Source of the DNA: Candidatus Brocadia sp. WS118
GTDB taxonomy: Bacteria > Planctomycetota > Brocadiia > Brocadiales > Brocadiaceae
Length of the DNA stretch: 64,000 nucleotides
Reading direction: 5' to 3'
Assembly (NCBI GenBank): GCA_007618135.1
Contig: PHFX01000003.1
Coordinates: 62,001 to 126,000, forward strand
Below are positions 1 to 9,103 of this stretch, piece after piece (positions within the stretch are counted from its first letter, which is position 1; every line of letters starts with the position of its first letter). The notes below the pieces were generated by a model. That model did not search any database. It saw only the letters and a program-made list of their open reading frames with translations, and was not told where the DNA came from. Both the position numbers and the translations under genes were made by a program.

Positions 1-2
1 AA

Positions 3-3000
3 TATATAGGACTTGATATTGGTTCTGTAAGCGTAAAGGCGGTATTAGTTAACGGCCACAAGGAAATCCTGGAAAATCACTACGTCCGTTCACACGGTCA
101 ACCGGTAGAGACATTCATCCTTGTCTTACGGGACATATTCAATCGGACACATATTGATGACATCGACGGAATAGCAATTACCGGTTCTGGTGGTAAGCTT
201 GTCTCTGAATTGATGAACATTGCCTTTGTCAACGAGGTTGTTGCCCATAGCCAGGCGACAACAACCCTATACCCTGAAGTGCACACCATTATTGAAATTG
301 GCGGTGAAGATTCCAAGCTTATGCTGATTGAAAGGGATGCAGCCTCCGGGCAAACAAAGGTTTCTGATTTTTCCATGAATACCATGTGTGCTGCAGGGAC
401 GGGTTCGTTTTTGGATCAGCAGGCTACCCGACTTGACATTGCTATTGAAAAAGAATTTGGAGAGCTTGCACTAAAATCCAAAAATCCTCCGCGAATTGCC
501 GGCCGCTGCAGTGTCTTTGCCAAAACCGATATGATTCACCTACAACAGGAAGGCACACCCGTATATGACATCGTGGCTGGTCTTTGTTATGCCATGGCCA
601 GGAATTTCAAGAGCAACATTGGCAAGGGAAAGGAATTTTCCAAGCCCATTGTTTTTCAGGGTGGTGTGGCAGCAAACGTCGGAATGATTAAGGCGTTTGA
701 GGATATTTTAGAACTCAAACCCGGAGAACTCCTGATACCAAAATATTTTAGTGTCATGGGGGCAATTGGCACGGTATTCACTCTTATGGACAAAGGTATC
801 CATTCGCCCTTCCGTGGTTTAAAAGAGGTCGAAGAATATTTAAGAAATCGTGGCGCAAAGGCTTCGAATCTGGAACCCCTTCAGGCGGATAATTATAAAA
901 TCGTTGAAAAAACGCATGCAATCGCTGGCGATGAAAAGATTGATGCGTATGTGGGGGTTGACGTGGGGTCGATCAGCACCAACATTGTTGTGATTGACAA
1001 ACATAAAAATGTCCTGGCAAGGCGCTATCTTATGACGGCGGGAAGACCGCTTGAGGCCGTAAAACAAGGGTTGTATGAGGTTGGTCTTGAGGTGGGAGAT
1101 AAGGTGATTGTCTGTGGCGCAGGAACGACAGGTTCCGGGCGTTATTTAACGGGGGATTTTATCGGTGCAGACATAGCTAAGAATGAAATTACCGCCCATG
1201 CAACCGCCGCTGCAAATGTAGACAAGAGTGTAGACACCATCTTTGAAATCGGCGGACAGGATTCCAAATTTATCCGGCTAGAAAACGGCGCAATCGTGGA
1301 CTTTGCCATGAACAAAGTGTGTGCCGCAGGAACCGGCTCATTTCTGGAAGAACAGGCGGAAAAGCTAAGCATAAGTATTAAAGGAGAATTCAGCAAACGG
1401 GCGCTTTCGTCATGCTGTCCGTCCCATCTTGGCGAGCGATGTACGGTGTTTATGGAGTCAGACCTGAACCACCATCAGCAGCGCGGGACGTCTAAAGATG
1501 ATTTGCTTGCAGGGCTGAGTTACTCTGTTGTGTTAAACTTTATTAACAGGGTCGTAGAAGACAGAAAAATTGGAAATTCAATTTTCTTTCAGGGGGGAGT
1601 GGCAGCCAATCGCGGGGTAAAGGCTGCATTTGAAAAGGTGACCGGGAAAAAGATCCGTGTTCCACCTCATCACGATATCATGGGCGCCATCGGATCCGCG
1701 ATTATTGCCATGGAGGAAAGGACGTGGGAAAAATCCCGGTTCAAGGGGTTTGACCTCCGGCATAAGAGATATGAATTATCTTCGTTTGTTTGCAAGGACT
1801 GTTCAAATATCTGCGAGATCAGAAAGGTCACCATTGATGGAGAAAACCCACTTCACTATGGAAGCCGCTGCGGTAAATTTGATGATGAACGGACGCTGAA
1901 AAAGGGGAAGCATCTCCCCAGACTTTTCCGTGAGAGGAAAGACGCCCTTTTCAATACGTACAAAAAAAATAAACCTGATCAACCCATTGGGAAAAGGGTT
2001 GGAATACCGCAGGTTTCTACCTTTTACGACTTCTATCCGATGTGGAAGGCATTCTTCATGGAATTAGGTTTTGAGGTAATAACTTCCAGCGATACCAATA
2101 AAGATATTATCTATAATGGCGTGGAAGTGATTACGGCAGAAACCTGTTTTCCCATCAAGGTTGCACACGGACACGTAATCGATATGCTCGAAAGGGATAT
2201 TGATTACCTGTTCCTGCCCAGTGTGATTAATTTAACGCACAGTAGTCCAAAACTTACTCATTCATATGCATGTCCTTATGTGCAGTGCATACCGTATCTT
2301 GTCCGTTCGGCCATCGATTTTGAGGGGAAGAAGTTTGAGGTTTTGTCTCCTGTCATTCATTTTGAATATGGAGAGGAGTACGTCAATAAGACCCTGCGCG
2401 AGATTGCGAAAAGCTTGGGAAGAACGGGAGCAGTTACGGAAACAGCTATAAAGACCGCACGTGAGGCGTTACAGAATTTTAACAAAACGCTTGAGACAAG
2501 AGGGAGTGAGATCCTGAAAAATTTGGGGGAAAACGATAAAGCCTTTGTGCTGATCAGCCGTTCCTATAACGGCTGTGATACGGGTATGAATCTGGGGCTT
2601 CCGGAAAAACTGCGGGATTTAGGTATTCTGACCATCCCGCTGGACTTTCTGAAGCTGGATATCGAGGAAGTTGCCCATGAGTATCCGAATATGTATTGGA
2701 AGACCGGGCAAAAATTCCTTGCTGCGGCGCGGATCATTTCAAGAGACAAGAGGTTGTATCCGCTCTATATCACGAACTTTGGCTGCGGTCCAGACTCTTT
2801 TATAACCAAGTTCTTTACCAAAGAATTAGCTGGGAAGCCCTGTTTAACCATAGAGATTGATGAGCATAGCTCTGATGTTGGGGCAATTACCCGGTGCGAG
2901 GCATTCATTGATAGTTTGAAAAATGTCAAACCTTCCGCTGAGAGAAAAAAATTACGAGATGATGTGCCGATCCGTAATTTGGCAGAGAAAAAGCGACGTA

Positions 3001-4265
3001 CGATATACATCCCTTATATGTGTGACCACGGCAGGATGATTGCCTCATCCATGCGGGCTAACGGGGTGCTGGCAGAGGCGTTGCCCATGGCAAATAAACA
3101 GTCAGTGGATATTGGAAGAAAATTCACTTCGGGGAAGGAATGTTATCCTGCAATTCTTACCACCGGGGATATCGTAAAAAAGGCGATGAGTCCTGATTTT
3201 GACCCTGAGGCAAGCGCTTTCTTTATGGCGACGGCATCAGGTCCCTGCCGGTTTGGCCAGTACAATAAATTTCAACGGATGGTGCTCGATGACCTCGGGC
3301 TTCCTCATGTACCTCTCTATACGATGGACCAGGGGGATAACTATGACGAAGATACAAAAAATCTCGGTACCCACTTCCGTAAACTGGCATGGAACGGCAT
3401 TATGTACACTGATCTCTTGCAAAAATTGCAGAGAGAGACGAGACCCTATGAATTACAGAAGGGAGAAACTGACGCTCTCTATGAAGGGTATGTGAAAAAG
3501 GCCGAGGTTGCGCTCGAAAAACATCTGAATTTAGTTGAATTTGCACGTGAAGCCAGCGAAGCATTTGCAAAAATAAAGGTAGACCGGAGCAAGCCAAGAC
3601 CTTTGATTGGCGTCATTGGGGAGACCTATGTCAGATGCAATGAGTTTGCAAACAATTTTCTCGCTCGAAGTATTGAAAGATTGGGCGGAGAAGCCTTTAT
3701 TCCACCTTTTTCTGAATGGATTAATTATATTGCACACTGCCGCAGAGAATCATGTCGTTTTGAAAAAGATTATAAGGGTCTTTTTGGCGAAATCATCTCA
3801 GACATAGTTCAGAGGTACGACGCCTATAAGCTCACGAAGGTGTTTAAGGGAAGCATCAGGCATTTCCTGAAAGATGCATCGATTAAAGAACTCATCAAAA
3901 AGGGAAAACCGTACATCGATGATTCTTACAAAGGGGATCCGGTGCTCAGTATGGGCAAGGCAATCGAATACGTAGAGGAAGGATTTGACGGCTTGATTAA
4001 CGTTATCCCGTTCCACTGTATGCCGGGGACAGTGGTGAATGGTGTGCTTGAAAAGTTTCAGAAAGATTTTTACGGTATGCCGTGCCTGAAGTTGTCCTTT
4101 GACGGCCAGGAACAATCAAATGAAGAGACGCGGTTGGAGGCATTTATGCATCAGGCATATCAAAGGATGGAAGGCAGGTTGCATTCCAAAAAACACGGCA
4201 CGGTAAGTCGTAAGCGAAAGGGTGCAGAGCGCGACAGGGAGTTGGTGGCCGGAAGAGAAAGATAA
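3..4265 (+). CDS. Two-headed acyl-CoA dehydratase activase with dehydratase-like C-terminus (5' partial)
   Basis: The reading frame is open from the first bases of the window, so the gene starts upstream; the TTG at 210 is internal, because the codons before it encode the ASKHA phosphate motif (GLDIGSVSVKAV, residues 3-14 of the in-window part). There are two tandem BadF/BadG/HgdC-type activase domains. Domain 1 has GGEDSK (~100) and the cluster cysteines in MCAAGTGSF (~129) and RCSVF (~169). Domain 2 starts near residue 315 with VGVDVGSIS, then GGQDSK (~413), VCAAGTGSF (~438) and ERCTVF (~478). A DUF2229/HgdB-like region follows (~665 on). The family couples ATP hydrolysis to low-potential electron transfer to 2-hydroxyacyl-CoA dehydratases and related double-cubane proteins. 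The 1,420 in-window codons fit the roughly 1,400-residue fused class. The substrate is unknown. leuD follows after 45 bp on the same strand. Confidence 0.88.
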   Translation, partial: YIGLDIGSVSVKAVLVNGHKEILENHYVRSHGQPVETFILVLRDIFNRTHIDDIDGIAITGSGGKLVSELMNIAFVNEVVAHSQATTTLYPEVHTIIEIGGEDSKLMLIERDAASGQTKVSDFSMNTMCAAGTGSFLDQQATRLDIAIEKEFGELALKSKNPPRIAGRCSVFAKTDMIHLQQEGTPVYDIVAGLCYAMARNFKSNIGKGKEFSKPIVFQGGVAANVGMIKAFEDILELKPGELLIPKYFSVMGAIGTVFTLMDKGIHSPFRGLKEVEEYLRNRGAKASNLEPLQADNYKIVEKTHAIAGDEKIDAYVGVDVGSISTNIVVIDKHKNVLARRYLMTAGRPLEAVKQGLYEVGLEVGDKVIVCGAGTTGSGRYLTGDFIGADIAKNEITAHATAAANVDKSVDTIFEIGGQDSKFIRLENGAIVDFAMNKVCAAGTGSFLEEQAEKLSISIKGEFSKRALSSCCPSHLGERCTVFMESDLNHHQQRGTSKDDLLAGLSYSVVLNFINRVVEDRKIGNSIFFQGGVAANRGVKAAFEKVTGKKIRVPPHHDIMGAIGSAIIAMEERTWEKSRFKGFDLRHKRYELSSFVCKDCSNICEIRKVTIDGENPLHYGSRCGKFDDERTLKKGKHLPRLFRERKDALFNTYKKNKPDQPIGKRVGIPQVSTFYDFYPMWKAFFMELGFEVITSSDTNKDIIYNGVEVITAETCFPIKVAHGHVIDMLERDIDYLFLPSVINLTHSSPKLTHSYACPYVQCIPYLVRSAIDFEGKKFEVLSPVIHFEYGEEYVNKTLREIAKSLGRTGAVTETAIKTAREALQNFNKTLETRGSEILKNLGENDKAFVLISRSYNGCDTGMNLGLPEKLRDLGILTIPLDFLKLDIEEVAHEYPNMYWKTGQKFLAAARIISRDKRLYPLYITNFGCGPDSFITKFFTKELAGKPCLTIEIDEHSSDVGAITRCEAFIDSLKNVKPSAERKKLRDDVPIRNLAEKKRRTIYIPYMCDHGRMIASSMRANGVLAEALPMANKQSVDIGRKFTSGKECYPAILTTGDIVKKAMSPDFDPEASAFFMATASGPCRFGQYNKFQRMVLDDLGLPHVPLYTMDQGDNYDEDTKNLGTHFRKLAWNGIMYTDLLQKLQRETRPYELQKGETDALYEGYVKKAEVALEKHLNLVEFAREASEAFAKIKVDRSKPRPLIGVIGETYVRCNEFANNFLARSIERLGGEAFIPPFSEWINYIAHCRRESCRFEKDYKGLFGEIISDIVQRYDAYKLTKVFKGSIRHFLKDASIKELIKKGKPYIDDSYKGDPVLSMGKAIEYVEEGFDGLINVIPFHCMPGTVVNGVLEKFQKDFYGMPCLKLSFDGQEQSNEETRLEAFMHQAYQRMEGRLHSKKHGTVSRKRKGAERDRELVAGRER

Positions 4266-4310
4266 ATTGCAGAAAGACGATGTGTATTAATACAATAGCG
4301 TGAGGATACG

Positions 4311-4802
4311 ATGAAAGGTAAATGCTGGAAGTTTGGAAATAATATTAATACGGATGAGATCATCCCGGCGCGATATTTAAATACCACCGATACAAAAGAA
4401 CTGGCATCTCACTGCATGGAAGATGCCGATCCGGATTTTATGAAGAAGATTAAAGCGGGTGATATCATTGTTGCAGGAGATAATTTTGGATGTGGTTCTT
4501 CCCGCGAACATGCCCCCATTGCCATCAAGGCTGCGCAGATTTCGTGTGTTATTGCAAAGTCCTTTGCCCGTATCTTCTTTCGGAATGCCATTAATATCGG
4601 CTTGCCTATTTTTGAGTGTCCTGAGGCTGCAGAGCATATCCGGGAAGGTGACGAGATAGAGGTTAACCTTACGACCGGAGAAATTCTCAATCACACCTCA
4701 AAGAAAAGATTCAAATTTGAACCATTTCCCCAGGAGATGCAGGAGATTATTCAAGCCGGGGGATTGATGAATTTTGTAAAAAAGAAGATGGCTGTTGCAT
4801 AG
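4311..4802 (+). CDS. leuD: 3-isopropylmalate dehydratase small subunit
   Basis: A protein of 163 aa, the usual length of the short LeuD/HacB class. [13 protein letters not shown] near the N-terminus and the substrate-binding loop [11 protein letters not shown] (~59-69) are characteristic of the aconitase swivel domain. With LeuC, which is not in the window, it isomerises 2- and 3-isopropylmalate in leucine synthesis. The ATG is preceded by a GAGGAT-like ribosome site. It lies 45 bp behind the activase gene and may share its transcript, although no functional link is known. A homoaconitase or related small subunit cannot be excluded without its large subunit. Confidence 0.9.
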   Translation: MKGKCWKFGNNINTDEIIPARYLNTTDTKELASHCMEDADPDFMKKIKAGDIIVAGDNFGCGSSREHAPIAIKAAQISCVIAKSFARIFFRNAINIGLPIFECPEAAEHIREGDEIEVNLTTGEILNHTSKKRFKFEPFPQEMQEIIQAGGLMNFVKKKMAVA

Positions 4803-4938
4803 AACCAAAATCAAAACCGTCAGATTCCCAATAAGTTCTGACAAGAGAAATCATTGTCAACACGGTTTAAAAATCAGGAAAGGTTGTTTGATATTTCTGT
4901 GACTTTAAACTTTATTCTCGAAAGCCGTTAACGACACC

Positions 4939-6135
4939 ATGCAAACCTTGGAAATTACCAAAAATATTCACTGGGTAGGGGCGTTAAATGCAACCCTCAG
5001 AGTATTCGACGTGGTGTTTCAAACCCGATTCGGAAGCACGTACAATTCCTATCTCATTCAGGCAGACAAACCCACCCTCATTGACTGTGTACATGAGAAG
5101 TTTACCCAGGAATATCTGGAAAAACTCCGGTCATTAATTAACCTGAAAGACATTTGCTACATTGTGATAAACCACACCGAGATGGATCATACCGGGGCAT
5201 TGGATAGGTTGTTAAAAGAAACACCAAATGCCCAAATCCTGTCCACAAAGACGGCAGCCCTTTTCCTGAAAAATATTTTACACCGGGAAGCAAAAGGAAG
5301 GGCGGTTGAAGATGGTGAGAGTATAAGCCTGGGCAATAAGCAATTAAAATTTATTCATGCGCCATACTGGCATTGGCCGGATACGATGTTTACTTACCTG
5401 GAAGAAGACCACGTACTCTTTCCGTGTGATGGTTTTGCAACCCATTTTTGTGATGAACGGCTCTTTGATGACCGGGTTGATGACTTTACCGAAGATTTTC
5501 GGTACTATTTTGAGCATGTCATGGGCCCTTACCGGAAGAAGATCCTGGAGGCAATTGAAAAGATCAAAGGTCTGGATATCCGCCTCATTGCTCCAAGTCA
5601 CGGGCCTGTCCTGAGGACCGATCCATGGAAATATATTCATGCCTATAAAGACTGGAGCACGGCAAGAAGAGACCCGTATAAAAAACGCGTTTTGGTCTTT
5701 TATTCATCCATGTACGGAAATACCAAAAAGATGGCGGAGGCCGTGGCGAAAGGCGCATCTACGGTTAATACCGAGGTCAAACTCTATGATGCTACCTGCG
5801 TATCATCCGAATTTATGCGGTGTGAGATGGAAGCTGCCGACGGCATCCTGATTGGCTCGCCGACGATAAATGGTGATGCATTAAAACCCGTGTGGGACGT
5901 GATCAACGTTATGTTTAGCGTCAACATAAAGCTTAAGAAATGTGCCACCTTTGGCGCCTATGGATGGAGTGGAGAGGCAACAAAACTCCTGGAAGAACGG
6001 CTGAAAGGTCTTAAACTCACCATTGTCCAGCCACCCATCAAGGTACTTTTCATCCCGACAGAAGAAGACCTGAAAAGGTGTTCCATCTTTGGGTATGACT
6101 TCGCCTCGTCCCTGACAGCCAGTCCGGCAAAATGA
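4939..6135 (+). CDS. fprA: Flavodiiron protein (FprA-type A-type flavoprotein)
   Basis: A protein of 398 aa with the two-domain architecture of rubredoxin:oxygen oxidoreductase. The N-terminal metallo-beta-lactamase-like domain carries the diiron ligands H79-x-E81-x-D83-H84, a His in the APYWHWPD stretch, Asp in CDGFATHF and His in APSHGPV. The C-terminal flavodoxin domain starts near residue 248 with VLVFYSSMYGNT, the FMN phosphate loop. The family reduces O2 to water, or NO to N2O, using electrons from rubredoxin or F420H2, as protection in anaerobes. The usual iron ligands appear present. It stands alone with 136 bp upstream; a weak TTGATA-17-TTTATT promoter is possible at 4888-4916. Confidence 0.92.
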   Translation: MQTLEITKNIHWVGALNATLRVFDVVFQTRFGSTYNSYLIQADKPTLIDCVHEKFTQEYLEKLRSLINLKDICYIVINHTEMDHTGALDRLLKETPNAQILSTKTAALFLKNILHREAKGRAVEDGESISLGNKQLKFIHAPYWHWPDTMFTYLEEDHVLFPCDGFATHFCDERLFDDRVDDFTEDFRYYFEHVMGPYRKKILEAIEKIKGLDIRLIAPSHGPVLRTDPWKYIHAYKDWSTARRDPYKKRVLVFYSSMYGNTKKMAEAVAKGASTVNTEVKLYDATCVSSEFMRCEMEAADGILIGSPTINGDALKPVWDVINVMFSVNIKLKKCATFGAYGWSGEATKLLEERLKGLKLTIVQPPIKVLFIPTEEDLKRCSIFGYDFASSLTASPAK

Positions 6136-6266
6136 AAGGAGCTTCTTTCGTTTTTCATTGATATCAGTAAATACCCCCAAATTCTCTGGTTTATCAAAGA
6201 GGTCTTTCCTCTAGATTGGGGAGCCGTGCCGGAAAATATTTTGTTCTTGCTGAAATATCAATTTTC

Positions 6267-7076
6267 CTATGCGGATTCCCGTGCCATCATATAGAGAAAT
6301 TGCTGGGCATATCCCGCATATCTGCCAAAATATTCCACCCCGAAGTCCCGCAATTTTTGATTTGATACCTGCTGATTTTTGAAATAGAGTTTCTGAAGTA
6401 TCTTTTTCATCCAGGTATCAATAGGAAATGCCTCCGTAAAGCCTAAAGAAAACAAAAGGATACAATCTGCGATCTTATCTCCAATGCCAGGAATATCCTT
6501 CAACGCTCTCTTTGCCTCCGGATAAGGAAGGTTTTTGAGAGACAGCAAAAAGGCCTCGCTTACGAGGTCGTTGGCCGTTCTGATATACTTTGCCCGAAAA
6601 CCTGTCTTTGCCCGAACAATCTGGTCGTAGTTGTTTAAATCGCCGGGATTGGGAAACGCATGCATCTCTCTTCCTTTCACCGTAATTTTTTTCCCAAAGA
6701 ATTGTGATAAATTTTCAAGGTTTAGCTTTATTTTAGGGATATTTGCAGCAGAAGAGCAGAGAAATGATATGAGACATTCCCACGGGTCCTGCCGGACAAT
6801 ACGCAAGCCGTAGTATCTCCTGATTGCCTTACCGATGTGCCGGTCCCTGTTTATTTCTTTTAAAATAGCGGAATATGGCTCATCAAGGGCAAAATAGTGT
6901 ATCAGGGATTCGCGGTCAATGCCCTGGAATTCTAAGTGATTTGCAGACTGTCTGACATGAAAGATACGGCCCCTTGCAGCTATATCATACCAGTCGTTTC
7001 TTCTGGATACCCGGAACAGTTGACCGCACAAGAGGGTGGATTCGAGATTAAAATTATTTACGAGTATCGCGGGCAT
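6267..7076 (-). CDS. ogg: 8-oxoguanine DNA glycosylase/AP lyase (OGG1-like)
   Basis: A protein of 269 aa with an OGG_N-like first half (LLCGQLFRV, DWYDIAARGRIFHVRQ) and a helix-hairpin-helix GPD domain, IPGIGDKIADCILL followed by FPIDTWM. The Lys in GIGDK corresponds to the catalytic Schiff-base lysine and the Asp in FPID to the conserved GPD aspartate. The family excises 8-oxoguanine opposite C. It faces away from the flavodiiron gene, with its stop 132 bp from that stop. The ATG at 7076 is the first in frame and has no strong ribosome site. Confidence 0.88.
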   Translation of the reverse strand: MPAILVNNFNLESTLLCGQLFRVSRRNDWYDIAARGRIFHVRQSANHLEFQGIDRESLIHYFALDEPYSAILKEINRDRHIGKAIRRYYGLRIVRQDPWECLISFLCSSAANIPKIKLNLENLSQFFGKKITVKGREMHAFPNPGDLNNYDQIVRAKTGFRAKYIRTANDLVSEAFLLSLKNLPYPEAKRALKDIPGIGDKIADCILLFSLGFTEAFPIDTWMKKILQKLYFKNQQVSNQKLRDFGVEYFGRYAGYAQQFLYMMARESA

Positions 7077-7142
7077 GATATAGGCTTCAAGGTGTTTCGT
7101 ATTTTTATGCGATTTTCCTTGCCATAAGAACCTTGTTGAAAG

Positions 7143-7898
7143 TTATTTTAATTCCTCTGGCTTATCTGGTCCTTTGCTCGTCCATTGCCGGCCAATCTCA
7201 TCAGTTGACTTCGGCACATCCACGTTCGGTACCTGGTAACCATAGCTCTTTCTTCGTTTCCGGAGTTCGTCAGAAGAGATACCGAACTGCTTGTCTCGTT
7301 TTTCTATTATTCCTTTGCTGATCTGTCCGTCAGCACCGGCAGACCACATGAGAAGCGGTTCACCCATTGGGATCTCAGTGGTTGGATCAGGCCAGGTATG
7401 GAATGTCTTACCCCAGCTCGTCAAAAAGCCCTCAAGGGCCTTATCACCCATATCAGCTAAATCAGGCACAACAAGTTGCCCGGATATAATCTCGTACGCA
7501 TGGGGGTGCCAATACTTCTTCTCCCCGGACGGAAGCGTTTGGTAGGTCTCGTTGCTGATGATGTATTCAATACCAAGGAGTCTTGCAGGCGCTTCCTTGG
7601 AGTCATATATGACACACTGGTGGATATCTCTACCCTTAATATTGAGATTCCGCATCGAGCAATAATGATGGGCCTCTATCTCAAATTTTGGATTGTTCTT
7701 GGCTATATGGAATGCGCAGAGGTAGAGATGTATATCCTTGACGGGATTGGCATACTTTAATTTATTAACATTTTCAACACCATGTTCACCTTTTTCTGCC
7801 ACAGCGTTTCTTAACGGAATAAGCATCAAACTAAGAAACGCAATAACTACAACAAACGTCAGGATCTTCGCGATCGTTTTGCATGAACAACGAAGCAT
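7143..7898 (-). CDS. Exported DUF1264 (OBAP-family) protein
   Basis: A protein of 251 aa. The first ~34 residues form an uncleaved anchor or signal peptide (basic start, hydrophobic run FVVVIAFLSLMLIPL, then NAVAEKG). The body matches the DUF1264/oil-body-associated-protein pattern: HLYLCAFH, EAHHYCS, QCVIYDS, ARLLGIEYIIS, WHPHAYEI, GKTFHTW. Function in bacteria is unknown; the conserved His/Cys residues suggest metal binding, which is inference. A strong AAGGAGGT ribosome site sits upstream of the ATG. It stops 66 bp upstream of the glycosylase start on the same strand, so the two may be co-transcribed. Confidence 0.82.
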   Translation of the reverse strand: MLRCSCKTIAKILTFVVVIAFLSLMLIPLRNAVAEKGEHGVENVNKLKYANPVKDIHLYLCAFHIAKNNPKFEIEAHHYCSMRNLNIKGRDIHQCVIYDSKEAPARLLGIEYIISNETYQTLPSGEKKYWHPHAYEIISGQLVVPDLADMGDKALEGFLTSWGKTFHTWPDPTTEIPMGEPLLMWSAGADGQISKGIIEKRDKQFGISSDELRKRRKSYGYQVPNVDVPKSTDEIGRQWTSKGPDKPEELK

Positions 7899-8335
7899 TT
7901 TGTTTACCTCCTTTTCAGTTGAATGTTTAAGAAATTATGGTATAGGCTGCCGATGTTACATCATTCTTTTCGGTACACGTTTTTCTTTCATCCGGGGCAT
8001 ATATTCAACTTATTATTATAACATACCTTCAACCGTATGATAAAATATTATTTATGCTACCTTGAAATCATCTTAAACAAAATGAAACATCCATGAGCCT
8101 CTGGCTCTCAAGAGATAATAAAAATGTCACGCTGAGCTGAAGGTGAATGGTCTCGTTAAGACCAGATTCTTCGCTTCGCTCAGAATGACAAAAAGCGAAG
8201 GGCTTAGAATGACAGTGAGTTGTTATTTCCAGGTGAAAAACTGATACAATCCATTATTTTTCATGACAAATTTGGCTCATCGTGATAAAATTTGGTAACG
8301 GTAAATTTCGGTAACAATTTTAGGAGGAGTGTATC
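7899..8335. other. Divergent intergenic region with a palindromic repeat
   Basis: A 437-bp gap between the - strand DUF1264 gene and the + strand exported-protein gene. It holds the interspersed repeat at 8125-8214. I see no ORF of coding quality and no convincing sigma70 pair; TACAAT at 8245-8250 could be a -10 for the + gene but lacks a good -35. Confidence 0.6.
8125..8214. repeat. Interspersed palindromic repeat
   Basis: TGTCACGCTGAGC at the left and GCTTCGCTCAGAATGACA at the right are imperfect inverted copies around about 35 bp. A second degenerate copy of the right end (AGCGAAGGGCTTAGAATGACA) follows at once. This 'TTCTTCGCTTCGCTCAGAATGACA' type of intergenic repeat is widespread in environmental bacterial genomes; no transposase is associated here. 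Confidence 0.7.
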
Positions 8336-8929
8336 ATGAAAAAGACATGCCTAACATTCTTTATTGTCATGATTGTCTTTGCCGGGCTCTGTCAGGCCCA
8401 GGACCCACCAAGGGTGATCGTGGAGAAATACCTCGATGCCGTCCGGAGCAACGATTACGATAGGGCATATTCCCTCATTTCTAAGACTGATACCACGATT
8501 ATCAATTGGCTGAAACTCATACAGTATGTGAAAAAGATCGCCCCATTAAGGCTCACTGAAATTATTGACCTTGCTCATAGCGCCGTCCGGCAGGAGATCA
8601 TAAGCACATCCGTGGGCGGTAACACCGCCCTCGTAAAAATCCACTCCGGGATTCCTGATATGAAACAAACCCTGAGGATTACTCAGAATATAGAAGATAT
8701 AAAGTCTCTGTCAGCGCGTGGTGGATTACCTATGAAGGAAAGATTCGGGGAATGCGCGCTGGTATTGGAAGATGATATGTGGAAGATTTCGGAGGTCAAG
8801 GGTGTTTCCTCAGATCAGGCTGCAGATATTGCCACTGATTTTGCAGAGCTCATTTTAGGCAAGGACGAAGCGGAAAGGATTGTGAAAAAAATCGATGAGT
8901 TTATGAAGAAGCAGGAAAAGGGCGCTTGA
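8336..8929 (+). CDS. Small exported protein, NTF2-like/DUF4878 type
   Basis: A protein of 197 aa. The signal peptide is clear: MKKTCLTFFIVMIVFAG then LCQAQ with a likely cut after CQA. PPRVIVEKYLDAVRSNDYDRAYSLIS, directly after it, is the typical opening of DUF4878/NTF2-like periplasmic proteins, and the VLEDDMWKISEV strand near the end fits the same fold. The C-terminus is a charged helix. There is a good AGGAGG ribosome site 8 nt before the ATG. Binding function is not predictable. The glycan-island boundary element begins 13-33 bp after its stop. Confidence 0.75.
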   Translation: MKKTCLTFFIVMIVFAGLCQAQDPPRVIVEKYLDAVRSNDYDRAYSLISKTDTTIINWLKLIQYVKKIAPLRLTEIIDLAHSAVRQEIISTSVGGNTALVKIHSGIPDMKQTLRITQNIEDIKSLSARGGLPMKERFGECALVLEDDMWKISEVKGVSSDQAADIATDFAELILGKDEAERIVKKIDEFMKKQEKGA

Positions 8930-8961
8930 TTTCAAGTGGATAAATTTTTTTGATTTTTCTA

Positions 8962-8990
8962 TTGACATTTTCCAGAGAAATGTTTTAAAT
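8962..8990 (+). promoter_or_regulatory. Sigma70-type promoter of left boundary element
   Basis: TTGACA (8962-8967), a 17-bp spacer, then TTAAAT (8985-8990), preceded by an AT-rich stretch from 8942 that could act as an UP element. The same hexamers, spacing and AT-rich stretch recur inverted at 40689-40717, so the arrangement is conserved rather than chance. Confidence 0.75.
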
Positions 8991-8993
8991 AGT

Positions 8994-9017
8994 AAACGTT
9001 TAGAAAATTAAACGTTT
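8994..9017. promoter_or_regulatory. Tandem AAACGTTT palindromes (candidate operator)
   Basis: Two perfect 8-bp palindromes at 8994-9001 and 9010-9017 have centres 16 bp apart and begin 3 bp after the -10 box. The expected start site falls inside the first one, so an RNA hairpin between the two would be incomplete and a repressor site on DNA is the simpler reading. The right element has the same pair with the same spacing at 40662-40685. Confidence 0.55.
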
Positions 9018-9103
9018 GTTGTAAGCAATAGATCTCTCGTATCTCCCAATAGAGAGACCCCTGGTTCCTCCCGCAGATTAATATGCTGCGGGAGGAATTT
9101 GTT
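8997..9103 (+). ncRNA. Leader or small RNA, left copy (unrecognised family)
   Basis: From the predicted start, the transcript would contain a variable linker, a hairpin TCTCTC/GAGAGA (9033-9038/9052-9057) with a 13-nt loop containing ATCTCCCAAT, and a 12-bp GC hairpin (9065-9097) with a TTTGTT tail. The right copy keeps the stems, the loop length and most of the loop sequence. It matches no RNA family I recognise; it is not 6S-like, because the ends do not pair. It ends about 130 nt before the carbamoyltransferase gene, so it is either an attenuating leader or a free small RNA. Confidence 0.55.
9065..9103 (+). terminator. Terminator-like hairpin, left copy
   Basis: Stem TTCCTCCCGCAG/CTGCGGGAGGAA (12 bp, loop 9 nt) followed by TTTGTT. 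The U-tract is short, so termination may be partial. The 3' arm contains GGGAGGA, a strong Shine-Dalgarno sequence 7 nt before the ATG at 9104, so the hairpin could also mask a ribosome site. Confidence 0.55.

Noticed and set aside
840-1067. Antisense ORFs within the activase gene and other strong genes
   Set aside because: They are shadows of real genes in other frames, with no ribosome sites or family motifs.
8994-9017. RNA hairpin between the two AAACGTTT copies
   Set aside because: The predicted start site lies inside the first copy, so the full stem would not be transcribed; a DNA operator is more likely.
8997-9103. 6S RNA, or a known riboswitch
   Set aside because: The ends do not pair and no known conserved core is recognised.
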